From NCBI GenBank assembly GCA_051530055.1, contig CM121343.1:4898001-4962000 (forward strand): 64,000 nucleotides of DNA. The letters are read 5' to 3'. The stretch comes from Neoechinorhynchus agilis. Lineage: Eukaryota; Acanthocephala. Below, one piece after another: positions 22,061 through 33,763 of the stretch. The number at the start of each line of letters is the position of its first letter. Positions within the stretch are counted from its first letter, which is position 1. A program made the translations under genes and the position numbers. The notes below the pieces were generated by a model. That model saw only the letters and a program-made list of their open reading frames with translations, was not told where the DNA came from and did not search any database.

Positions 22061-22403
22061 CTGCAATGTAGTGCTTTCTTTTATTCGAGAGTCCCTTCCC
22101 GAGCAGAGAGCTTGAATGAAGTCAGTTGGATGAGAATCCATCGTGGTGGAGACAATGTTTCTGAAAAGGTTAGCACAAAAATGAAATAACCATATAAGGG
22201 GAAGAGATGTAAAAGGCAAACCAAAGCTCCCCATTCTTCAACGAAGGATATGAGTAGCTTTGACGAATGTAAGAACCTTGTACACAATTGTGCCGCTGCA
22301 CCGAAACACACCGTTTCGATGACAGACCGTCTTGTGCCATGCGTACACACACACTTACACTACCAATTTGTTTGCCTTTCAAATAAGCGTAAATTTTTAT
22401 CAC
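22061..22403. other. Interval between elongase 5' end and RecQ 3' end
   Basis: Both genes are on the minus strand, so this holds the elongase upstream region and the RecQ 3' UTR. An ATG at about 22141 starts a short frame (MDSHPTDFIQALC...), but no donor splice site links it to the elongase exon. Confidence 0.4.
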
Positions 22404-25400
22404 TCATAAAAGTTTTCTGCTCGGGCGTGGTCCCCTCTTATACACACTCTTCTTCGACCGAGACTTCCATTTATCGCGAGTGAACTTACGCTTCCTCTGA
22501 TTAAATTTACTGGCACTCGGATTGTAGCAGCATCTCGATAATGGCGACACTGACGAACTCAAACGCAATCGCTCACTCCCAGGTTTCAACGAAGCGAATT
22601 TCGACGTTACTCGCAGTAATGCATCGCCCCCATATTTATCATACTTCTCCTGAGTCATCCCATCTATGCCACCAATCATCTCACCTTTCGTCTTCGGGAG
22701 TTTTACTGACATTTCCTTCAACGTCTCTTCAGTGAATACCTCACACTGCATGGATTCCGAAAGATCAAAACTAAGCGTGCCTATTCGTTGCTTCAACACT
22801 CGTTTCAAATCCTTCATACAGTCACTTTTCAGCTTGTGCTCACGGACGTTCAACGCACTGGTCGGCATAGTGTTACTATTTCCAGCTCTTATCTTCATAA
22901 TTAACTTATAATCGCCTTTCAACACATTCTTGCCCAGTTCAATATAGGCCACGGTCGTGTCGTGGCTAGTGGTTTCGATCTGCTGTCTCAAATATCCTTC
23001 AAGTAAAAGCCTTAGCATAATTCGTTCAATTGTATGGCGGTTATGTTTGCTAGCACATCCATAGCCATTCGTCTCAGACGACTCAACCAACTTGCTTGAA
23101 CCTTTGAATATATCGACTAACGTCGGCAGGGTAAACCGCCGATTATAGGAATTTGTCAGCACGGGGATCGCATTGAGGATTGTGTGTGATACCTTGGTAA
23201 TATCCACTTCTTCTGTTTTCGTCTTATCAGAACAATTATCACATTGGAAGTCTAATGTAATAGAGTGATCATCGCCGTGCTCAATCAAACCGCACTTTGC
23301 CTCATCAAATGACTCGCCAAAATATGCTAATATCTGCTTACGCCTACAATCGACACGATTCTCACAATATTGAACAACCCTATGTAAATTATCCACAGTT
23401 CGAGCAGCACTAGATGATGCAGCGAGTCTTTTTATTTTACTCATATCTCTATAGGAATAAAAAATAACGCAATTCGCGAGGCCGCCATCACGACCAGCTC
23501 TTCCTGATTCCTGGTAGTATCCTTCAATGGACTTTGGAATTGTTAAATGAAATACAAACCTTACATCCGGTTTGTCAATTCCCATTCCAAATGCTATCGT
23601 CGCACATATCACTTTATAAACGAACACGCTGATATGTGCTTGATTTCTTGGAACAGTCGAAAGTATTTTGTGGGAAAAACTTTCCCCTTTATCAACATTA
23701 TAATCCCTACAAGTTCAAAAACCTATAGTTCATTTCAATTGCTGCGCTCAAAGTGGAATTTTTCTCACTTTACGACAGTGTGATGGAACGTTTGTGTGTG
23801 TGTGCATCCGGTCTTAGGTAGGTACTATCACTATTGTCTACAAAAGTAAAAAGCCCAAAATGATGAATTTAGCCATCGAGGGGTTAAGGAAGCAGCGCAG
23901 CCGTGATCGATTTACACACGTCATTAATCCAATTGAGTTGCACACGAACACGGTCGCTGTCGCTCATTCCAGCGTGATAAGGTTCAGACGAGATTCCATT
24001 AGATTGTAGAAAACGACATGTATTTTCACTCTCTTTCCTCGAAAAGCAATAGACGATTCCAGCGGACTGTCTACCGTCCTCAGTTACTTCACTTTTGACC
24101 ATTTGTAGTAGCATTCGAAGTGCTGCTACATTGCCAGGTTTCGAAACAACCTGGTATTTCAAATTGCGGCGATTAAAACTCTGCAAGAATAACTTAAACT
24201 CATTAGATGCTTCTTGGGATGTAGCCTTTCCCGATATTTGATGAAGAACATCCTTACGGACACGTTCAGTTGCTGTTGCGGTGATTAGCATAATTGGGAC
24301 AGAAGGAAATTGTCGACGCAATTCACCAAGCTGTTTGTAGTCTGGTCTAAAATCATGACCCCATTCACTGATGCAGTGGGCTTCATCAATTACGAATCTG
24401 CATAACCTATTGACGGTGTATAGGTGCTTCAGAGCTTTTGACACTTGGGTAGACATAGAAAGTTTCTCGGGTGTAAGGTAAACGATTTGTAGTGGAGGCA
24501 TTATCGATCCAACAGTTTTCTTTCCTATTCCAAATAAGGCAGATAAAACAGCTGATGGTGGCTCAGAATACCAAGATCGGCACATAGGTGGTGCACTAAA
24601 GATATCCAAATGTCCCATTTCCTTGCAGAGATGAGCTGCTCCTACGCCCAGTAGTGTTAGTTTCCGAACCTGGTCGAATATTAACGACTTGAGTGGAGAA
24701 ACCACAAATGTAATCCCTTCTTGTACCACTGCGGGGATCTGATAACATAGACTTTTTCCAGCGCCCGTAGGCATAATCACGAAGCAATTTTGTTTAAGTA
24801 GAGCAGCATTAATAACTTCAAGTTGATTGTGGCGGAAATGTTTAAGACCGAAAATTGAATGGAACACGTTAGCAACCTTACTCGAATGGTCGTAGGCGGT
24901 CCCAGTGTACGTTTCGCTGTCATCGTGGACATCAGTCGATAACCAACGAATATTTGTATCAATCTTGTTCCGTTTTGAAGCGAACATTTCAGAATGTTCA
25001 CTCATTGAACATACCATTGACGATGATGTTTGTGGCTTTTGTGTAGAGGTGCAAATCCGGCAACCATTGCTTTTCGAAACGCAGTCTAAGCAAAAACTAT
25101 GACCACAAATTTCAGACACTCTTCTCTTCGAAGGCACAAATTGATCATAGGAAGAATTACAATGACTGCATTGGAGAGTACCAATAACACTTATTTCAGC
25201 ACACTGATCGCCACAATCAATATGTGAAGCCGGCTCGTCTTCCTCGCAAATATAATTCAAGCGAAAGCGGCAAGATGCATTATTATCCTGGTCATATCGA
25301 TTTGCACCATTGATTGCACCCGTTTCGTCGCTTTTAGCGAATTCCCTGAATAAAGAAAAATCCGTAAAACGAATTATTATACACCGTCAGCATTTAGAAG

Positions 25401-26637
25401 TGATCAATTATCTAGTCAACCATAATAACAGGGCAACAAAATTCATAAGAAATGAACATTATATCCCCTGATGGGGAAAACTTCAGCAAAGTATGATCCA
25501 GCGATCGATTCGTTTAGAAGTTAAAAATTTATAATTTAGGTCGAAAAATGAGGAGCATAGGTGCTCAAACATTTTTCCGAAGGATAGATTTTTTTCTGGA
25601 TTTTTCTTACGTCAATTTGATCTGAAAAACCTATAAATGTAGACGAATTCATTGAACGACATTTTTTATTGTTTATGATTTCAACAGTTTCCATCAAAAT
25701 AGCATGATTTCTGAAGTGGTTAATTTATATTTGCTAGGCTAGAATACAAATGCTTGATCATCGATAGAAAATCCTTCGGTTTAATTAAAGCGAATAAAAC
25801 ACTTTAACAATGATTGAGGAGCCGAGGTTACCTACCGAAATATTTCCAATAAATAAAACATGTGATTACCGGGATTATTCTCATCCAAAAGTATACAAAT
25901 GCTTCAAATTTAAACATGATAAAAATTTTATGATCTGTGTAAAACTCATGAGTACGTTTCACTATTTTGTTCATTTGGGCAGAATCAAACGTTTGAGCAG
26001 TTCTCCAAAATTTATGGACCTAAAAGCTTTATATCAAAATCAAATTTATGACTTTAGCAACCGAGATTTTTTAACCGAATGTAAAACGACGTCAAAAATT
26101 GTCAATAGTTCCGGAGCAAATCGCCAAAAGAAGCAATTGGGCATGAACCGAATTCAAAAAGTGCATCGTCAAATCAGAATCAATAAAGTAAGGATGGAAT
26201 AAGAAATAATTATTCGAATACCTCAGAAATTGCTTATTTGTGCACTCTATTTTTGAGCACGGTTCTGACGATGGCACAACATTGTCCTCATTATAATATT
26301 TGGAACTTTTATGAATTGGTTGAGCGTTGTGGAGTCCGTCCGGATGAATATCCCTGGATTTCTTGTAGACATTAAATATTGATTCATTTTGCCTTTTATT
26401 TGTTGGTAAGGAAGCCGTACAATCTAAGGCTCTACCTGACGACGGCAGAATGGAAACCTTCGGGATTCCTTTGAGAACATTGACATAAGATGAAACTCCA
26501 TCAGTACACTGATGAACGGCTAATTCTTTAATAAATTGAAATCGATCTTCACGTCCAGATTCAAGTAATTTAATCCCATTTTCAGCTGCCCGGAAGGAAA
26601 TCAAGTAACCGCTTATATTATTCTTGGGTTTAAGCAT
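22404..26637 (-). CDS. Bloom-type RecQ DNA helicase with an N-terminal RING finger
   Basis: A 3'-5' DNA helicase for recombination-intermediate and fork processing (BLM/HIM-6 group). Exon 1 (26637-26222, ATG with an in-frame TAA just upstream) ends CTGAG|GTATTC; exon 2 starts at 25345 and the phases join correctly as LREFAKS. A perfect C3HC4 RING follows at 25170-25051 (C-x2-C-x17-C-x-H-x2-C-x2-C-x6-C-x2-C). Then come helicase motif 0 (FRHNQLEVI), Walker A ([13 protein letters not shown]), the DEAH box ([18 protein letters not shown]) and TATATERVR. The next exon from about 23620 has the motif VI core ESGRAGRDG, the RecQ zinc-binding region ([14 protein letters not shown]...CDNC), a winged helix and an HRDC domain (EETLKEMS...[14 protein letters not shown]). 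The basic tail ends RPSRKLL at 22404. About 1030 residues in total. The RING is not part of vertebrate BLM. Confidence 0.93.
25253..25957. repeat. 705-bp inverted repeat, left arm (RecQ exon 2 start plus intron 1)
   Basis: This segment is the reverse complement of 27253-27957. In the 150 bases I compared at the inner end there is one mismatch, and both ends are sharp. It covers the first 93 bases of RecQ exon 2 (25345-25253) and 612 bases of intron 1. The inner part (about 25795-25957) contains a fold-back repeat related to 63573-63780. Confidence 0.93.
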
Positions 26638-27252
26638 TAATATCTCCCTGGTAGGTTAATGGAGAACGAAATGTACTAGTGACGTAATACAAATTGGATT
26701 GAGAAGAATTCACTTCTAATTAGTCAAGACTTTTCAATGTCCAACAAACGATCAATTCTTTCGATACTTTGGAGCTATGACGTTTCCCATTTGCTTCAAA
26801 GGAAATTCTTCCTAAACTGTCTTTCCTGATCCGCCGCTCTTCATTGTCCAACTTATCGCCATTGCGATAATTAGTGTCGTTGGGCCATCCATCGCAGAAT
26901 TTCGAGCACCAAAATTCGAAAATGACCAACAGCTTTTATCAGATAATCAACGATTCAAAACGTTCGAAACTATAATTTGCTATTTTGCATTAATTGTCGT
27001 AAGAAGCGAATATTGACTTCCAATATCCATTGAAATTCACTGCACGCAGTAAAACTGCAATTAGGTACTTGTTGCGATTCCGCTGTGACCCGAATAAAAT
27101 GATCAATCTCATTAAGTTTTGAGACTCATCGCAAATGGTCGTACCTCGAACGAACTCATGATTTTTACAAAAAAGGCTCCTAAGGAATTGTTTCGCTAGC
27201 ATCGAATCCGTCCAAAAAGGAGTAAATGGCACGGAAGAACACTGAGCTTCTA
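26638..27252 (-). promoter_or_regulatory. Probable RecQ upstream region / 5' UTR
   Basis: Lies between the RecQ start codon and the right inverted arm. A minus-strand stretch about 26905-26725 is open and compositionally coding-like (NDTNYRNGDKLDNEERRIRK, GRISFEANGKRHSS) but has no ATG in frame and its splice phase does not fit exon 1. It might be an upstream exon or unrelated. No promoter motif was identified. Confidence 0.35.
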
Positions 27253-27957
27253 ACGTACTCATGAGTTTTACACAGATCATAAAATTTTTATCATGTTTAA
27301 AATTGAAGCATTTGTATACTTTTGGATGAGAATAATCCCGGTAATCACATGTTTTATTTATTGGAAATATTTCGGTAGGTAACCTCGGCTCCTCAATCAT
27401 TGTTAAAGTGTTTTATTCGCTTTAATTAAACCGAAGGATTTTCTATCGATGATCAAGCATTTGTATTCTAGCCTAGCAAATATAAATTAACCACTTCAGA
27501 AATCATGCTATTTTGATGGAAACTGTTGAAATCATAAACAATAAAAAATGTCGTTCAATGAATTCGTCTACATTTATAGGTTTTTCAGATCAAATTGACG
27601 TAAGAAAAATCCAGAAAAAAATCTATCCTTCGGAAAAATGTTTGAGCACCTATGCTCCTCATTTTTCGACCTAAATTATAAATTTTTAACTTCTAAACGA
27701 ATCGATCGCTGGATCATACTTTGCTGAAGTTTTCCCCATCAGGGGATATAATGTTCATTTCTTATGAATTTTGTTGCCCTGTTATTATGGTTGACTAGAT
27801 AATTGATCACTTCTAAATGCTGACGGTGTATAATGATTCGTTTTACGGATTTTTCTTTATTCAGGGAATTCGCTAAAAGCGACGAAACGGGTGCAATCAA
27901 TGGTGCAAATCGATATGACCAGGATAATAATGCATCTTGCCGCTTTCGCTTGAATTA
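27253..27957. repeat. 705-bp inverted repeat, right arm (mirror copy of RecQ exon 2 start)
   Basis: Reverse complement of 25253-25957. It carries on the plus strand the same splice acceptor (TTATTCAG ending at 27864) and the same first 31 codons of exon 2 ([20 protein letters not shown] and onward). Past the arm end the frame reads LNYES and stops at about 27967. It is a truncated exon copy. Confidence 0.93.
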
Positions 27958-29640
27958 CGAATCTTGAAGGCGTTTTAAGCAGTCTTTCTTGGCGACCAGC
28001 ACTCACCGTTTTCCATGATCAAATTTAAAGTCAGTAGTATTCAAAAGCTCGTTAATAATCGCGCGCAAGTCCGGCTTTTGCCACAGTGTCGCTCTCAATG
28101 AAATTCATTGAACGATCCATGAGATATTTTTCTCCGTGAGTCTACTTCGATGATAGATTTCACATATAGATGCTTATTGTGTACGAAAAGAGCGTTTGAA
28201 TGTTTTTTTAAATCGCTTTAAAAGTCGAGTATTTATGATGACTTGAGAGTAAAGGAACAAAAGTAGCCGTTGGTGCTATTGTATTTTCTTGCCATGGCTG
28301 TTAAGTAATATGTCGCATTCCTCTACGGTAACAAATGAAGGTAAAACTTGATTCCTGCTCCCAAGTGTGACAATTGTGATAGGAACATTTGTTGACAAAG
28401 GTAAAAATGGTTCAATAGAATGATGAGTGGGTATGATTCTGCTATTTAACAGGAACGCATTGTTACCATGATGTGAATCACCCGTCCTCAGTTGTCCCTT
28501 TAGTCCTGACAACCAGTGAGCGTGCCGCACTTGTAAAAGGCACACCAGGAAAGGCAACAGCGCCACCTTCGCCCGCGGCATAAAGCACAAAAATGCTGTC
28601 CTTTCTACCTAATAAGATGATCAACGAATCAGATGAAGATTATTTCGAAAGAACGAGAAAGGTAAGATAATAATCATAGAAAGGTCGTCTGAGGTCTCCA
28701 TGGCTATTTTACACGCCGCTTGAAATGCACTCACTTTTTTTACTTCCGAACACTGCATAAAAAATGCATTTCTGTGTCTAACATCGTTAACACTTTTTCT
28801 CTGTCCCAGTTGTTTAAAAAAAGGAACCCAGTGAGGTTTGTGTATCTCAGTATCATTCACTTTATTTCTTGTCTCCTAGCTTATATTTTAGTTTTCGACC
28901 ATAGACACTTCTAATTTCTCTACACATTTGAATCATTTTACAGCTTACCACTAACGAACATCCAGCGAACTGTCAATTAAAAATTTGAAAGGAAAAAGAA
29001 AACGCCCATCGTAATCCACGAGTATTTGCGAATCCTTGCGTATTATCCGAAAATCTGCTTGGCAAACGTTCATCCTTTCAAATGAATGTGAACCAAAATA
29101 TGTGCATTTTAGCAGTAGGTGTGACTATTTTGTACGTACGCTCAAAAGTCATTTCATTTTAAATTTGAAGCCAGTTTGAGCTCAAAGAAAACCAACCGAT
29201 CAAATCGTTCAGTTGAAGAGATCTGAGAATCAAATGAAATATGTCTTTCGAAGTACCTAAGAGCATTTGTTCCCTGCTAAAAAAATAGATTGGCGAGTTC
29301 AGATGTAGCTTCTTCAAATCTTTTAAAAATAACCACTTTAAGGTAAAACATCGGCGACTTTAAAATCTCCGTTGTGGAATTTTATTAAGAAGAAACACTC
29401 TAAATGTTTATACGAGTTGCGTAGTGGCTTGAGTCATCAAGGTTTCTTCATTTTGCACACCTAAACTGAGCCAGAAAAATTGGGTTGCATCCATTCCCTG
29501 AGCTCCTCCAATGGTATTCTCGTTGAAAGCGTGTTGGCCAAAATTCTATTAAAAAGCTCTTTAATCAAATCAATAGATGTTAGATTTTCCGCTCATCCTT
29601 CATTTTATTCCATTGCGATTCTGCAAATAGTGCTTTATAA
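27958..29640 (-). other. Interval with two weak minus-strand ORFs
   Basis: A 104-codon minus-strand ORF at 28590-28276 begins with a hydrophobic stretch (VALLPFLVCLLQV) that could be a signal peptide, and an 80-codon frame lies at 28860-28621. Neither resembles a family I know and no splice link was established. Both may be spurious. Nothing else was seen. Confidence 0.25.
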
Positions 29641-29642
29641 CC

Positions 29643-29808
29643 AATTATATTTTTGGTCTTCGGTGAGCTGTTACCACCCCGAGAATTAAATATTTCGGAA
29701 CCTGATGGAACTCAGGTTCCGAAATATTTAATTCAATAATTAATGTTTAATTCTGGGGTGGTGACAGCTCACCGAAGACCAAAATTAGATCAAAGAAATT
29801 ATATTTTT
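29643..29808. mobile_element. Fold-back (MITE-like) element with long inverted arms
   Basis: The left arm TTTTGGTCTTCGGTGAGCTG (from 29651) is mirrored at 29765-29784, and the arms continue through ACCACCCC and ATTAAATATTTCGGAACCTGA to a six-base centre near 29708. The right arm has about 19 extra bases. AATTATATTTTT occurs at 29643-29654 and 29797-29808, compatible with a target duplication. Confidence 0.75.
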
Positions 29809-29849
29809 ATCGAGAATTTCAGCATTCGGCGTTTATCACAAGCCGATTT

Positions 29850-30970
29850 TAGATGGTACTGGAAAGTTTGAAGAGCAATAACATCGAAATGGAAACCCAA
29901 GCTCAAAAAACATTAAAAAGCATCCCCATTGACCTCTCTGAAGCGCGGATTGCATTACAATTGACACGCAGAAAATTTACCCCATCTTGATTCCCCGACT
30001 TTATGGAAACCAGGGTGAGGTAACGGTGACGAGGTGACCGGCCGATTTTCTCATTTGCATATGGAATCTTTCTTGATTTTCTAAGAATATTTCTAGCGAT
30101 ATTGGATCTGATTGAGTATATTTTTATCCGCTTCATGGAATTATTCCGAAAGGATTTGCCGGCTGATGATAATCGATTACCAAAGACAATTGCCGTGATT
30201 TATACCGAGATGTACGATACTATAATGAACCCAATGGTTTTCCTGCAATCGGCAACATGTATTTATAAATATTTCCAGGCGCTAAAGGCTGATAAAATAA
30301 TGTACTACGCCGTTACGGGTCAGGATCAACTTTTCATTGTGATTTGTTAAGTTACATTTTTAGACGAGATTAAATCTTTAGCAACAGTGTTCGGCACGAA
30401 TGTCGTCACTTCTGGTTCAACCTCAGTTACGTTTCTCTCTTATAAAGACACGCTCAAGGGATTAATCCGAATTCAACCGGGATTGAAAAACCCTTGTAAC
30501 GGTCTGTCGGAAAGTAGAACGGATATCATAAGAACTCTTTTTGAACGTAAACGACTTTTTCTCTACTAAAGTGTGACATTCCAGCCAAAAAACAATTTAG
30601 TTAACTTCCCAGACCGTCCACAGCCGCAGCTCGCTTTGGTCATAGGACATACAATGACGACTTCAGGATTTGACCCATTGCTCATTCCGTTCACAGAATT
30701 CAGGTAGATTTTCTGTTTGCATTTAACTAACCTTCAAAAAAATACATAGGCTCATTAAGTCAAGTGCTTTTGTTTGCTCGGCAACGATAAGAAACGCTGT
30801 TCGTTCGTACTGTGGAGTCCAGCAGAATTACGGGAAATGACAGAGCGTAATAAATTATATAGTTTTGATTATTACGTGGCTCATTTTGATTTATATGTAC
30901 ATTTGCGCGATGCAGCAAGGCAGTTACACGCACCGTCTAAGGATTGCCATTTGAACGAGAAGTTTTAACT
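29850..30970 (+). pseudogene. Unidentified coding-like segment (gene or pseudogene)
   Basis: Several plus-strand pieces look coding but do not join in one clean frame: MVLESLKSNNIEMETQAQKT (from 29854), KIYPILIPRLYGNQGEVTVT, DLIEYIFIRFMELFRKDLPA through TIAVIYTEMYDTIMNPMVFL (30102-30350), SYKDTLKGLIRIQPGLKNP, then QLALVIGHTMTTSGFDPLLI with PFTEFR before GTAGATT (about 30615-30707), and WSPAELREMTERNKLYSFDY to the stop at 30968. Splice sites are visible in places (acceptor near 30096 TTTCTAG; intron about 30707-30749), but the frames shift between 29960 and 30100 and again after 30790. I do not recognise the family. It may be a real multi-exon gene I cannot splice, or a decaying one. Confidence 0.35.
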
Positions 30971-31160
30971 TAGTCTCTAATGGTAGTCAATTGGGAAATA
31001 TTCGAAGAATACTTTGGTTAAGAATGAGCGATTGACTAAACAAACGTGTTCAACCAGTTTCATTCTTAAGCAGTTAAAAGAAAGGTGAAAATCAAATAAT
31101 TTGGACTGAGATCAGTACTATCTGTTTGAATTAATTCAAAAAGGAATACTTTAACAGTTC

Positions 31161-31250
31161 CGATGAGAATGGAGAAACATGCCTCGAGGAAGCATCCAGC
31201 ATTCCCCCTCTCAATCGCTCACTCTCCTATAAAAATAGTTGGCTGCACGG
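31161..31250 (+). repeat. Dispersed repeat, copy B
   Basis: Starts GATGAGAATGGAGAAACATG (the first part also at about 15865) and continues with GCCTCGAGGAAGCATCCAGC, matching 16879-16945. Confidence 0.6.
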
Positions 31251-31368
31251 GTCAAAATTCTGCGATGTTTGGTCCGCTCACATTGTCGCCAAATATAAAA
31301 CAAAATTATGAATCTATTTTAGTGTTCATTATTTGCGAATATATACTCACGCCTTTTATTGACGATTG

Positions 31369-33763
31369 TTAGACGAACGAAATGTCCCTTCCGTCACTGG
31401 TTATTTGAATCACATCCAGTTTTTCATACTCCGCAATGGCTTTTTTGAATTGCTCTTGATCAAAACCTCGATTGATCACTCTTTCAAGCGCGTCATCGAA
31501 TTTAATGGTTCTTAGCAAGCTCCTATCTTGGCGTTCAATATTCGCAGGTATGGATTCCTTCAAAAGTTCCCTAAGAATTGCGAATATCTGATCGACGTCG
31601 TTAAGTTGATTTATTGGATCTTCCTGTCCGGTAACGAGCGATTGTTTGCTCATGTCCATCAACCGTATAGCTTCTTCTACATCCTCGCGCTCAATCGATC
31701 GACTCAGGCGAACTCGAGCATGAGCACTAGAAAGACGGAGAATGGCCAGGAGTGTACGAGCCGAGGTATATCCCCTGATTTTCTTATTCCGTTCATTTCT
31801 AGCTTCTTCCCTCATTTGAACATACGCACTGATTATAAAATTAAAAAGATCCGTAGATACACTCGTCTCTACTCGCTTACAAGCATTTATGTACTTCCTA
31901 AAAGTTACCATATCCAGTGGTTGACGTTTCAGTGACCAATGATCTCCTGAAGGCTGCCGTTCATACTGATGAACATGTACAATGTGCTTAGCCAACCTGT
32001 AATCCGCGTCATGGTCAGCCCTGTCTTGCATGACCCATAGAAGGTCGAATCTGGACAAGAGAGCGGCTGGAAGCTGGACATTCTGTGCAACTGTCTTTTG
32101 AACATTGTAACGGCCGTATGCTGGATTAGCGGCTGCCAGAATGCTCACCCGGGCGTTAAGACTCGTCAATATACCCGCTTTTGCCACGCTTATCGTCTGT
32201 TGTTCCATCACCTCATGAATAGCAGTTCGGTCCGTTTCGGTCATTTTGTCGAATTCATCAATACAACAAACACCGCCATCAGCCAAAACAAGAGCGCCAC
32301 CTTCCAAAATCATTTCGTTTGTAGTTGGATCTCTTAAAACGGCTGCTGTTAAACCAACACCCGATGAACCACGTCCTGTCGTATACTGACTTCTTTGCGC
32401 TAATCTGGCTATATAAGACAACATTTGGGATTTGGCTACTCCAGGATCACCCATCAAACATACGTTTATATTCCCACGGATTTTCATCCCTTTAGAAGCG
32501 TGGTCTACACCACCGACCAACATCAATACCAATGCCTTCTTTATATCTTCATGACCGTAAATCTCCGGAGCTAAACTTGAAGCTAACGTTTCGTACATGT
32601 CGTCGCCGTATTCTTCACGCAGTCGACTAATTTCCTCTCTCGTAATTTGAGAATCTATCAGAGAGGTTCACATGACGGCGAGAAAATCAAGGCTTATTTT
32701 CACGAATTAGTGTCGATCTACACTAGGAAATTTAATAAAGATCAAAACATCTAACTTATGAACCCCATATGTTTACGTCATCGTCTGATTTATTGACTTT
32801 GATCAGTTGATGAGCCACCAACGCTACATCCGTAAGAAGGCCCTGCATCATTTGTTTGTAAGGAGTATTCTTTTGAACGGGCATAAGAACGCCCGTTATT
32901 TCAACGATCTCTCCTGGCTTACATTGTCTTGTGTTTTCACCTATACACCAAACGACTAAACTGCTGGGGATTCCACCAACCGGTACTTGTTCGCTAAGCT
33001 CTTGGACCCGTATTTCCTGGAATTTCAGGAACTTTGATCCTTTCGATTGAAGTGTGAGAGTTCCCGTGGTTCTATTAACCATACATTCTTTACCGGGACA
33101 AGCGGTCAATGGCATAAAAGTAGGTGACGTGATCGGCTGATATGTTTCGATACCGCATCGATCGCAAGTGTACGTTGCGACAGCAAGCATTGGTTTCACC
33201 TCAGATATTCTTGTAACTATCGATTTTATCCATATCAAGCGGCCAATACTGCTGGATTTTATGTCTCGAGTCGATAATCGTTTTGTGTGCGATGGAGGAT
33301 GAAAATAAATGTCGAAACGTAACTTCAACTCGTCCGGAACACTCGGCATCAATTCCGGCTTCCGTGCATATCCGCCGATTTGTCGTTCTTGTTCGACTCG
33401 CTGAGCATATCTTTGAGCATTTAAATATTCACAAGTCTCAATGTATACATCCAGAGCGTCCTTACGACCAACGGGTATGTTTCCACCTTCTAAAGCAGAA
33501 TCCTTGTACTTATCAATCAAATCACCTATGACTTTAGCGAACAAGCGCACATACCGAGGACTGTTGACCATCATGAATGAAGCCAACTCGGAGTCGACCG
33601 TTTCGACATCGTCCAGGAAAATGGTGACCGATCGCTTACTTCGAACCGATACGCGCTTCACCTCATCGATATACTTCAGATCGCCTTGTTTTGATTTGAA
33701 ATTTTCGAGAAAGTGTCGAATCTTCTCCCTATCAGCTTCATAATCTCGAATCACAGTCGTCAT
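31369..33763 (-). CDS. mcm-7: MCM7 replicative helicase subunit
   Basis: Subunit of the MCM2-7 hexamer that unwinds DNA at replication forks. The first part (33763 to about 32779) has the N-terminal domain from [19 protein letters not shown], the zinc ribbon [12 protein letters not shown]...CPGKEC and [19 protein letters not shown] with the OB-fold. An intron of about 115 bases (roughly 32665-32779) separates it from the AAA+ part: [27 protein letters not shown], Walker [22 protein letters not shown], Walker [27 protein letters not shown] and the arginine finger SRFDL. The winged-helix C-terminus ends at 31369, closely followed by AATAAA on the minus strand (31353-31362). Length and order match MCM7 throughout. 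Confidence 0.97.

Noticed and set aside
22404-23627. A second, independent helicase gene
   Set aside because: It starts in the middle of the RecQ helicase C-lobe ([19 protein letters not shown]) and joins the upstream exon; it is the 3' part of the same gene.
25810-26202. Plus-strand 130-codon ORF inside the RecQ intron
   Set aside because: It overlaps the inverted-repeat arm and the antisense of RecQ exon 1; its mirror copy at 27400 has a different continuation, so the frame is incidental to the repeat.
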